The notes under the pieces are model-generated. The model saw only the letters and a list, made by a program, of their open reading frames with translations. It ran no database searches and was not told where the DNA came from. The position numbers were made by a program, and so were the translations under genes. From assembly GCA_016213985.1 (NCBI GenBank), contig JACRPJ010000032.1, positions 1 through 6,113 on the forward strand: a stretch of DNA of 6,113 nt, read 5' to 3'. The DNA is from Candidatus Woesearchaeota archaeon (lineage in GTDB: Archaea; Nanobdellota; Nanobdellia; Woesearchaeales; GW2011-AR9). This document shows, piece after piece, positions 1 through 5,071 of this stretch. Every line of letters begins with the position of its first letter. The first letter of the stretch is position 1.

Positions 1-108
1 GCTAGGCGAACGTAGGGGGTGTTCACTACGTTCAACCCCCTTTAGCTAAACGACGTAACGGTTAAGAAACTCCCGGTGGGGCCACTATTTCTTAAGAAGA
101 TAAAAGAA
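1..108. other. Unassigned structured region with nested inverted repeats
   Basis: No protein gene is supported here. Several inverted repeats are visible: GAACGTAG (8-15) with CTACGTTC (26-33), GGGGGT (15-20) with ACCCCC (35-40), and TTAAGAAA (62-69) with TTTCTTAA (88-95). The first two overlap, so they would be alternative folds. The opening bases GCTAGGCGAAC resemble the second half of a tRNA D-arm on the plus strand, so this may be the tail of another intron-containing tRNA cut by the window edge. I could not find a convincing anticodon arm or T-arm, and the identity stays open. Confidence 0.3.
92..108 (-). terminator. T-rich tract downstream of tRNA-Gly
   Basis: Read on the minus strand, the bases just after the tRNA-Gly discriminator form a pyrimidine-rich, T-rich tract (TTCTTTTATCTTCTT). 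Archaeal transcription commonly ends at such tracts. No strong hairpin is needed or seen immediately before it. Confidence 0.35.
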
Positions 109-262
109 TGCACCGGCGGGGAACCTCGACGATTAACTCGCTTTCGAACCCCGGCTACAGCCTGTCTGCGTAGCTGACATTCCGAAAATCTCGGATTTTC
201 GCTATTGGCAAGGCCGTATATTAGTCAGTCTTTTGGACTTCTAACCACTATACTACCGGTGC
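109..262 (-). tRNA. tRNA-Gly(GCC) with three predicted introns
   Basis: Read on the minus strand, GCACCGG (262-256) pairs perfectly with CCGGTGC (116-110), and A73 is at 109. The D-stem is GTAT/ATAT with D-loop AGTGGTTA. The anticodon stem is CGGCC/GGCTG, the loop TTGCCA+A has anticodon GCC at 209-207, and the T-arm has stem CGGGG/CCCCG with loop TTCGA+TT. Removing three insertions gives a 72-base cloverleaf. They are a D-loop insertion of about 20 nt (241-222), an anticodon-loop insertion at the canonical 37/38 site of about 42 nt (205-164), and a T-loop insertion of about 20 nt (143-124). The D-loop insertion contains an AGTC/GACT hairpin. The anticodon insertion contains CGAAAATC/GATTTTCG and TGTC/GACA hairpins. 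Exact splice points at the two non-canonical sites may shift by a base or two. CCA is not encoded. Confidence 0.9.
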
Positions 263-286
263 ATCTAATTTTGGAAACGGAAATTA

Positions 287-294
287 TTAATAAA
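287..294 (-). promoter_or_regulatory. Probable TATA box for tRNA-Gly
   Basis: On the minus strand this reads TTTATTAA. Its centre lies about 28 bases upstream of the first base of tRNA-Gly, the usual distance for an archaeal TATA box. The surrounding gap is AT-rich, so the exact element is uncertain. Confidence 0.5.
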
Positions 295-332
295 TGTTTT
301 TGTTGAAAATCTCCTAAAAATCGGGCAAAAAG

Positions 333-341
333 TTTTATAAA
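333..341 (+). promoter_or_regulatory. TATA box for tRNA-Tyr
   Basis: TTTTATAAA is a strong archaeal TATA element, and its centre is about 28 bases upstream of tRNA-Tyr position 1 at 365. Purine-rich bases in front (GGGCAAAAAG) could serve as a BRE. It stands back to back with the tRNA-Gly promoter in the 102-base gap. Confidence 0.7.
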
Positions 342-364
342 CAGTTTATGGTTATCAAATCCAT

Positions 365-540
365 CCCCGCTTAGTTTAGTGGCTAGAACCCTCGGCTGTA
401 GCAGTTGTTTGACGAGCATCTTAGTGATGTGTGGATGAAAAACAAACAGCCAAGGAGACCGAGTGATGAAAGCACTTCATAAGAACTTTCACTCGTAATC
501 CCCGGTTCGAGTTGCTAGTACGAAAATCCGGGAGCGGGGA
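365..540 (+). tRNA. tRNA-Tyr(GTA) with three predicted introns
   Basis: CCCCGCT (365-371) pairs perfectly with AGCGGGG (533-539), followed by A73 at 540. The C1-G72 pair is the known archaeal tRNA-Tyr identity feature. The D-stem is GTTT (374-377)/GAAC (386-389) with loop AGTGGCTA. The anticodon stem is CTCGG (391-395)/CCGAG (459-463), with anticodon GTA at 398-400. The T-stem is CCCGG (501-505)/CCGGG (528-532). Three insertions must be removed to leave 73 bases. They are about 56 nt at the canonical 37/38 site (402-457), about 32 nt in the variable loop (within 464-500) and about 15 nt in the T-loop (about 511-525, after TTCGA). The anticodon intron folds through GTTGTTTG (404-411) with CAAACAGC (443-450). 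Introns total about 103 nt, more than the mature tRNA. The 3' end overlaps an antisense protein gene by 26 bases. CCA is not encoded. Confidence 0.92.
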
Positions 541-967
541 TACTTTTGTTTTCAGAACCCAGAGGAACATATCGACTAATATTAATGTACTCTTTGAGGT
601 TTTCATTAAATTTATCTGTGGCTGTTTTACACAGAGCAGGATCATAATGAGCGGCTTCTTTTGAACACACGATGTCTATAGCTCCTACTGCTTGATTCAC
701 TTTCGCAATCAGAGGCAAAGCTTCGCTCGCATAAACAAAGGTATCTTCTAACCTTTTTCCCGTATGTTCTATGTTTTCAGCAATAGTATTAATTGACTGT
801 GCTTCCCTTTGGTAATGATTGTAACTTAAATAGCCGATGGTACAAAACAAGACTGTAGTAGCTCCCACATACGCAATAAGACGCTTTTTTCCTCGGGATT
901 TAATGGACTTGATTCTCTTCTCCAAGTCTTTGAACCGCCGCAGTTCTTCCTCCATTTCTTTCTCCAT
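515..967 (-). CDS. Hypothetical single-pass membrane protein, 150 aa
   Basis: I do not recognise a family. The N-terminus (residues 1-29) is strongly charged and helix-prone, acidic first (MEKEMEEE) and then basic (KRIKSIKSRGKKR). One hydrophobic segment follows at about residues 30-49. The basic residues before it suggest a cytoplasmic N-terminus and an outside C-terminal domain of about 100 residues, probably helical, with two cysteines (C101, C113) that could form a disulfide. The start at 967 lies about 8 bases downstream of the predicted transcription start, fitting a nearly leaderless mRNA; no clear Shine-Dalgarno is seen. M5 is an alternative start. The last eight codons and the stop lie on the strand opposite the T-arm and acceptor end of tRNA-Tyr. 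The low-complexity N-terminus and lack of recognised homology leave some doubt, but length, promoter and topology favour a real gene. Confidence 0.7.
   Translation of the reverse strand: MEKEMEEELRRFKDLEKRIKSIKSRGKKRLIAYVGATTVLFCTIGYLSYNHYQREAQSINTIAENIEHTGKRLEDTFVYASEALPLIAKVNQAVGAIDIVCSKEAAHYDPALCKTATDKFNENLKEYINISRYVPLGSENKSIPAPGFSY
544..552 (+). terminator. Short T-run after tRNA-Tyr
   Basis: TTTTGTTTT begins four bases after the tRNA-Tyr discriminator and is a plausible archaeal oligo-T stop signal. It also lies inside the 3' part of the convergent membrane-protein gene. Confidence 0.5.
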
Positions 968-992
968 TTTTAACTCTCTTTTTTAAAAGGGT

Positions 993-1012
993 CTTTTTAT
1001 ATTAACTTTTCG
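993..1012 (-). promoter_or_regulatory. BRE/TATA promoter of the 150-aa membrane protein gene
   Basis: On the minus strand CGAAAAG is followed directly by TTAATATAAAAA, a good BRE plus TATA arrangement. A start about 25 bases from the TATA centre would fall near 975, some 8 bases before the ATG at 967. A second AT-rich stretch at about 1025-1046 is a weaker alternative. Confidence 0.55.
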
Positions 1013-1066
1013 CTTCTGAAATCATCTCTTTTTAAATTAATTAAACTCATTCTCGGGTCAAATCTG

Positions 1067-1083
1067 CCGAAACCTTTATAAAT
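1067..1083 (+). promoter_or_regulatory. Strong BRE/TATA promoter ahead of the tRNA-Asp/tRNA-Lys/rpo cluster
   Basis: CCGAAACC (BRE) abuts TTTATAAAT (TATA), close to the archaeal consensus and the best promoter in the window. Transcription should begin near 1104, leaving a leader of about 75 bases before tRNA-Asp. No comparably good element is seen between the tRNAs and rpoH, so this promoter may serve the polymerase genes too. Confidence 0.75.
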
Positions 1084-1118
1084 AAAACCCTGATTTTGAT
1101 ACGCACATGGGATTCCAC

Positions 1119-1160
1119 GCTTCTATTCATAGTTATCTTAGATTTTTATGAACTAGAAGC
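1119..1160 (+). other. Leader hairpin upstream of tRNA-Asp
   Basis: GCTTCTATTCATA (1119-1131) pairs with TATGAACTAGAAGC (1147-1160) to give a 13-bp stem interrupted only by a bulged C at 1153, with a loop of about 15 bases. It lies in the leader between the promoter and tRNA-Asp. The closing part, with CAT in the loop, looks superficially like a tRNA anticodon arm, but no D-arm, T-arm or acceptor fits around it. Its role is unknown; processing signal, attenuator or small RNA are all possible. Confidence 0.5.
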
Positions 1161-1178
1161 AAGAGTGCTCATGGTAAT

Positions 1179-1303
1179 GCTCTGGTAGTGTAGCGGCCTA
1201 GCATGGAGCCCTGTCGTGCTTCAGAGCGTGGTAAGGCTCCGACCCGGGTTCAAATGGCAAGCAATCGATGGAGGTTGGTGTTTAGAAAGTCCCGGCCAGA
1301 GCG
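1179..1303 (+). tRNA. tRNA-Asp(GTC) with two predicted introns
   Basis: GCTCTGG (1179-1185) pairs with CCAGAGC (1296-1302), and the discriminator G73 at 1303 is as expected for tRNA-Asp. The D-stem is GTGT/GCAT with loop AGCGGCCTA. The anticodon stem is GAGCC (1206-1210)/GGCTC (1235-1239), with anticodon GTC at 1213-1215. The variable loop is CGAC and the T-stem is CCGGG (1244-1248)/CCCGG (1291-1295). Two insertions are removed to leave 73 bases: about 17 nt at the canonical 37/38 site (1217-1233) and about 35 nt in the T-loop after TTCAA (about 1254-1288). The T-loop insertion site matches those of tRNA-Gly and tRNA-Tyr. CCA is not encoded. Only five bases separate this gene from tRNA-Lys, so the two are surely made from one transcript. 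Confidence 0.92.
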
Positions 1304-1308
1304 CGTTT

Positions 1309-1471
1309 GGGCCGGTAGCTTAGCCTGGTACTTTGCGTGAGCAAGGTCACACGCGAAGCGGGAAATAGCGCTTGACTTTTAAGCCGACGGAGAAGGAAGT
1401 AAACAAAACATTTGCAGGCTTCATGGCTGGAAGTGATCAAGAGGTCGCGAGTCCGAATCTCGTCCGGCCCG
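1309..1471 (+). tRNA. tRNA-Lys(TTT) with two predicted introns
   Basis: GGGCCGG (1309-1315) pairs with CCGGCCC (1464-1470), followed by G73 at 1471. The anticodon stem is CTTGA (1371-1375)/TCAAG (1437-1441), with anticodon TTT at 1378-1380. The variable loop is AGGTC and the T-stem is GCGAG/CTCGT. The D-arm is GCTT (1318-1321)/TAGC (1366-1369), with one U-U mismatch at 13-22. Introns are about 35 nt in the D-loop (about 1331-1365), folding through CTTTGCGTG (1331-1339) with CACGCGAAG (1350-1358), and about 54 nt at the canonical 37/38 site (1382-1435), with AGCC/GGCT pairing. The T-loop has no intron and reads TCCGAAT, so position 55 is C where T is nearly universal. CCA is not encoded. The gene ends 33 bases before rpoH. 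Confidence 0.9.
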
Positions 1472-1487
1472 CATATTATACTCACAC

Positions 1488-1493
1488 AGGAGG
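1488..1493 (+). promoter_or_regulatory. Shine-Dalgarno site of rpoH
   Basis: A full AGGAGG lies 11 bases before the rpoH ATG. It shows that rpoH is translated from a leadered mRNA. This argues against the TATTATA at 1474-1480 acting as its promoter, because transcription from there would start after this site. Confidence 0.75.
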
Positions 1494-1504
1494 AATAAAT
1501 AAAA

Positions 1505-1741
1505 ATGGCGTTTGATGTAAACAAGCATCTTTTAGTCCCCAAGCATACTAAAATTAGCGATTCTGAAAAAAGCAAATTGCTGGAAAAGTATAATGTTAAC
1601 CTGTTGTCGTTGCCCAAGATTCTTAAAGACGATCCAGCTCTTTCTAAGTTCGATGTTAAAGTTGGCGATGTGGTTAAGATCGAGCGCAAGAGTAAAACGG
1701 CTGGAGCGAGTATGTATTATCGGGTGGTGGTAGAAGCCTAA
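1505..1741 (+). CDS. rpoH: DNA-directed RNA polymerase subunit H (RpoH, Rpb5 C-terminal homologue)
   Basis: RpoH is the archaeal counterpart of the C-terminal assembly domain of eukaryotic Rpb5. It binds the lower jaw region of RNA polymerase and helps shape the downstream DNA channel. The 78-residue protein is full length for the family. It shows the family signature in order: HLLVPKH near the N-terminus (residues 8-14), the LLEKYNVN and LPKI segments in the middle, then VGDVVKIERKSKTAG and the terminal YYRVVV. The start is fixed by a strong Shine-Dalgarno and by the MAFDVNKH opening. It is the first protein gene of the rpo cluster, 33 bases after tRNA-Lys and 26 bases before rpoB2. I am confident in this call. 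Confidence 0.97.
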   Translation: MAFDVNKHLLVPKHTKISDSEKSKLLEKYNVNLLSLPKILKDDPALSKFDVKVGDVVKIERKSKTAGASMYYRVVVEA

Positions 1742-1757
1742 GTTGATGTTGCTTTTT

Positions 1758-1761
1758 GGAG
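1758..1761 (+). promoter_or_regulatory. Shine-Dalgarno site that sets the rpoB2 start
   Basis: GGAG lies six bases before the ATG at 1768. An in-frame TTG at 1756 overlaps this site and would add four residues (MEKI), but it has no ribosome-binding sequence of its own, so the ATG is preferred. Confidence 0.7.
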
Positions 1762-1767
1762 AAAATT

Positions 1768-3237
1768 ATGGATCGGTCGATATTAATAAAAAAATATTAT
1801 GAAGAGAAGAAGTTTGTTGATAGCAATATCCTGTCCTTCAACAATTTTATAGAGAGGGGTCTTCAAGAAGTTGTTGATGAAAATAAGGAGGCAGAACCAG
1901 CAATAATCCCCCACAATATCGAAAAGTTCAAAATTCGTTTTGGAAGAATCAGTGTGGGTAGACCAGAAATAACCGAAGCCGATGGCAGTAAGCGTCCCAT
2001 TTATCCGATGGAAGCAAGGCTGAGAAAGATCACCTATTATGCTCCTATTGGTCTCGAAGTTAGCACTTACATCAACGACGTGCAGAGAGAGAATTTTGTA
2101 GCTGAAATTGGAAAGATTCCCATTATGCTAAAAAGCAAATTTTGTAACCTTAATGGGTTAAGCCGGGGAGAATTAGTAAAACACGGAGAGGATCCCACCG
2201 ACCCTGGAGGATATTTTATTGTCAATGGCACTGAAAGAGCTATCGTTAACATGGAAGATTTGGCTGCCAATAACTTTATGGTAGAAAAAGAGGGTAATGA
2301 TTTTAGTGGTCGATTCTTCGCTGCTAAGGGCTCTTATAAAATTCCCCATACTTTTGAACGTAAGAAAGATGGTATTTACTACGTTACTTTCACCAGGGTG
2401 AAAGCCATGCCTATAGTAATAATCGCTAAGGCATTGGGTTTGATTAAGGACGAAGACATCATGCATGCTGTTTCCGAAGATAAAACTTATGATGAAGTTG
2501 TGCTAAATTTATTTGACTTTGTAGAAATAAAAACACAGGATGATGCTGTTGATTATATCGCCAAGAGGATTGGCATCGCCCAAGCTAAAGAAATAAGAGT
2601 GGAACGAACCAGGGAGATACTCGATAAATATCTCTTTCCTAATCTGGGCATGGACTATAAAAGCCGCTTGATTAAAGCTAAAAATCTCTGTAAGATGCTG
2701 AAAAAATACATAGATATTAATTGTGGAAATCGTTCTTCTGACGATAAAGATCACTACATGAACAAAAGGATAAGGCAGAGCGGTGACCTATTGATTGATC
2801 TGTTCCGGGTCAACTTTAAAATTTTAGTTGGAGATATCTTATACAATTTTCAGAGGATAATTAAGAGAGGAAAGTTACCATCGATTCGGGTGATAATCAG
2901 GGATAAGTTGTTAACCTCAAGAATTTATTCCTCTATGGCTACGGGAGAATGGGTGGGAGGCAGACAGGGCGTCTCACAGAGAATGGATCGATCCAACTTT
3001 TTAGCTATGGTCTCCCATTTACAGAAAGTGGTTAGTCCTTTATCTAGTTCACAGGAAAATTTTGAAGCACGGGCATTGCACTGTACTCACCTAGGTAGAT
3101 TGTGTCCGATTGAGACTCCGGAAGGGACTAATATCGGACTAAGAAAGAACCTGGCTATGCTTTGTTCTATCTCCCAAAGTACTGATGATACAGAAGTAAT
3201 CGAAAAAATAAAAACACTAAATCTCCGAGAAGCATAA
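1768..3237 (+). CDS. rpoB2: DNA-directed RNA polymerase subunit B'' (RpoB2), N-terminal half of split B
   Basis: This is the N-terminal half of the second largest polymerase subunit, homologous to the first part of Rpb2 and bacterial beta. It forms the protrusion, lobe and fork of the catalytic cleft. At 489 residues it is a normal length for archaeal B''. Motifs in order are GGYFIVNGTERAIV (147-160, protrusion), the DDKDHYMNKRIRQSGDLL block (325-342), and the fork region from VGGRQGVSQRMDRSNFL (396-412) through HLQKVVSPL (417-425) to CPIETPEGTNIGLRKNLA (446-463). The protein ends about 25 residues after the fork, at the usual archaeal split point. The chosen ATG has a GGAG site six bases upstream; an upstream TTG at 1756 is less likely. 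It sits 26 bases after rpoH and 10 bases before rpoB1, and the two halves must assemble one-to-one. Confidence 0.96.
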   Translation: MDRSILIKKYYEEKKFVDSNILSFNNFIERGLQEVVDENKEAEPAIIPHNIEKFKIRFGRISVGRPEITEADGSKRPIYPMEARLRKITYYAPIGLEVSTYINDVQRENFVAEIGKIPIMLKSKFCNLNGLSRGELVKHGEDPTDPGGYFIVNGTERAIVNMEDLAANNFMVEKEGNDFSGRFFAAKGSYKIPHTFERKKDGIYYVTFTRVKAMPIVIIAKALGLIKDEDIMHAVSEDKTYDEVVLNLFDFVEIKTQDDAVDYIAKRIGIAQAKEIRVERTREILDKYLFPNLGMDYKSRLIKAKNLCKMLKKYIDINCGNRSSDDKDHYMNKRIRQSGDLLIDLFRVNFKILVGDILYNFQRIIKRGKLPSIRVIIRDKLLTSRIYSSMATGEWVGGRQGVSQRMDRSNFLAMVSHLQKVVSPLSSSQENFEARALHCTHLGRLCPIETPEGTNIGLRKNLAMLCSISQSTDDTEVIEKIKTLNLREA

Positions 3238-3247
3238 AAGAATAAAA

Positions 3248-5050
3248 ATGGCTGAAGTTTATCTAAATTCAAAAGTAATCGGGTTGGTTGATGATGCTAA
3301 GTTATTTGTGAGCGACGTTAAAGACCTGCGTAGGAAAGGCACCCTCCCTGACAATGTTAATGTTTATCACAAAGAAGGTGCCAACGAAGTTCACCTTTTC
3401 TCTGATGGGGGGCGAGCAAGAAGACCGCTAATAGTGGTTAAGGAAGGGAAGCCGTTGCTTACTGAGAGGCACCTCAAGCAGCTGGCTGATGATGAAATAA
3501 CTTGGGTGGACCTTGTCAGACAAGGAGTTATTGAATACTTGGATGCGGCCGAAGAAGAAAACGCTCTACTAGCCTATAATGAAGCTGAGCTTACCACTGA
3601 ACATACTCACTTGGAAATAACTCCGGGGGCGATAAGTGGGCTGGCTACAGCCTTGGTTCCTTTCGGCAATTACAATCAATCTTCGCGTTTGATCATCGGA
3701 AGCAAGAACCAGAAGCAAGCTTTGGGGTTCTATGCTGCTAACTATCATTTACGTATGGATATGGACACTAATCTGCTGCATTATCCTCAACTGCCTATAG
3801 TTAAGACTAAAGTTCATGATGTGGTCGATTATGCTGAGCACCCCTCTGGACAGAATATGATTGTAGCCATTATGTGTTATGATGGGTATAATATGGAAGA
3901 TGGAGTAATACTTAATCGGGCTTCTGTAGATAGAGGATTGGCTCGAAGCACCTATTTCCGACCCATAAGCGTAGAGGAGTTAAGATATTCCGGAGGATTA
4001 GTAGATGAAATTTCCGTTCCTGAGAAGGATGTTAAAGGATACAGAAGTGAGCATGATTATCGTTTTCTAGAAGGAGATGGCATAATCTATCCTGAGGCTA
4101 GGGTTGATGAAGGAGATGTGGTGATTGGTAAGACTAGCCCCCCCCGATTCTTGAGCAGTTTGGAAGAATATAACCTCTCTGCAGCTATACGTAGAGAAAG
4201 TTCTGTGGCTTTGAAGCATGGTGAAAGAGGTGTGGCTGATTTTGTAGTTATCACTGAGAATGAGGAAGGTAATAAATTAGTACAAGTACGTCTGCGTGAA
4301 GAACGCATTCCTGAAATTGGGGATAAATTTACCTCCAGACATGGACAGAAAGGGGTAACTGGCATGTTAGTTTCTCCTGCAGATGTTCCTTTCTCCGCAT
4401 CTGGAATAGTTCCGGATCTGATTTTTACCCCTCATGGTATTTCTACCAGAATGACCGTATCTCACTTACTGGAATTAGTTGGTGGCAAGGTTGGTGCTCT
4501 TGCTGGACGTTATGTTGACGGAACTTTGTTTGAGGCAGAAGGGGAAGAGAAACTGCGTCGGGAGTTGGTTAACTTCGGATTTAGGGAGGATGGAACTGAG
4601 ATATTCTATGATGGTAGGACCGGAAAACGTATGCTGGCAAGAATATTTGTAGGAAATATGTATTACCTACGATTAAGGCACATGGTCGCCAACAAGATGC
4701 AATCTCGGGCCCGGGGACCGATCCAATTGTTAACCCGACAGCCAACCGAAGGTAAAGCTAAGGAAGGGGGGCTGCGGTTGGGAGAAATGGAAAAGGATAC
4801 TTTCATCGCTCATGGGGCGTCCTTATTATTAAAAGAGCGTTTTGATTCAGACAAGATTGCTCTGCCCGTGTGTGATAAATGTGGATTAGTAGCAATAGAA
4901 GACGAATATAAAAATCGCCGTTACTGCCTGATGTGTGGAGAAGATGTAGGTATTAGTTATATCGAAATGAGCTATGCTTTCAAGTTATTGCTTGATGAGG
5001 TTAGGACTTTAGGAGTGTATCCAAAACTAAACTTGAAGACAAAATACTGA
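3248..5050 (+). CDS. rpoB1: DNA-directed RNA polymerase subunit B' (RpoB1), C-terminal half of split B
   Basis: This is the C-terminal half of subunit B, carrying the external, hybrid-binding, wall, anchor and clamp parts. The 600 residues match the usual archaeal B' length. Visible in order are the FSDGGRARRPLIVV block (51-64, external region), GYNMEDGVILNRAS (213-226, hybrid-binding), and GDKFTSRHGQKG (358-369). In the last block, K360 and K368 correspond to the two active-site lysines of bacterial beta. FTPHGISTRMTVSHLLE follows (393-409), then the conserved RARGPIQLLTRQPTEGKA block (487-504) and a C-terminal zinc site with C542, C545, C560 and C563. The ATG follows the rpoB2 stop by 10 bases with only a weak AG-rich site, so translation may depend on ribosomes leaving rpoB2. 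Two usually conserved spots differ: NQSSRL for NQSPRN (143-148) and GIST for AIPS (397-400). Confidence 0.96.
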   Translation: MAEVYLNSKVIGLVDDAKLFVSDVKDLRRKGTLPDNVNVYHKEGANEVHLFSDGGRARRPLIVVKEGKPLLTERHLKQLADDEITWVDLVRQGVIEYLDAAEEENALLAYNEAELTTEHTHLEITPGAISGLATALVPFGNYNQSSRLIIGSKNQKQALGFYAANYHLRMDMDTNLLHYPQLPIVKTKVHDVVDYAEHPSGQNMIVAIMCYDGYNMEDGVILNRASVDRGLARSTYFRPISVEELRYSGGLVDEISVPEKDVKGYRSEHDYRFLEGDGIIYPEARVDEGDVVIGKTSPPRFLSSLEEYNLSAAIRRESSVALKHGERGVADFVVITENEEGNKLVQVRLREERIPEIGDKFTSRHGQKGVTGMLVSPADVPFSASGIVPDLIFTPHGISTRMTVSHLLELVGGKVGALAGRYVDGTLFEAEGEEKLRRELVNFGFREDGTEIFYDGRTGKRMLARIFVGNMYYLRLRHMVANKMQSRARGPIQLLTRQPTEGKAKEGGLRLGEMEKDTFIAHGASLLLKERFDSDKIALPVCDKCGLVAIEDEYKNRRYCLMCGEDVGISYIEMSYAFKLLLDEVRTLGVYPKLNLKTKY

Positions 5051-5058
5051 TTAAAGCT

Positions 5059-5064
5059 GAGGAG
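5059..5064 (+). promoter_or_regulatory. Shine-Dalgarno site of rpoA1
   Basis: GAGGAG lies seven bases before the ATG at 5072 in the 21-base gap after rpoB1, and it fixes the start of rpoA1. Confidence 0.7.
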
Positions 5065-5071
5065 AATAAAG

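Noticed and set aside
424..470. Box C-like motifs in tRNA-Tyr introns (GTGATGT at 424-430, GTGATGA at 463-469), suggesting an intron-encoded C/D guide RNA
   Set aside because: No CTGA box D follows either motif within the tRNA gene, and the second motif begins inside the anticodon stem strand.
225..645. Minus-strand open frames of 64 and 74 residues across the tRNA-Gly/tRNA-Tyr region
   Set aside because: They overlap well supported tRNA genes and promoters and show no protein family signal.
1095..1178. A tRNA-Met-like anticodon arm (loop TTCATA) in the leader before tRNA-Asp
   Set aside because: No acceptor pairing, D-arm or T-arm can be found, and tRNA-Asp begins only 20 bases after the supposed 3' anticodon strand.
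1474..1480. TATTATA as a separate promoter for rpoH
   Set aside because: Transcription would start near the ATG and lose the strong AGGAGG site at 1488-1493; it is at most a weak secondary element.
1282..1689. Minus-strand 135-residue open frame across tRNA-Asp, tRNA-Lys and rpoH
   Set aside because: It is antisense to two clear tRNAs and a conserved polymerase gene and has no recognisable protein features.
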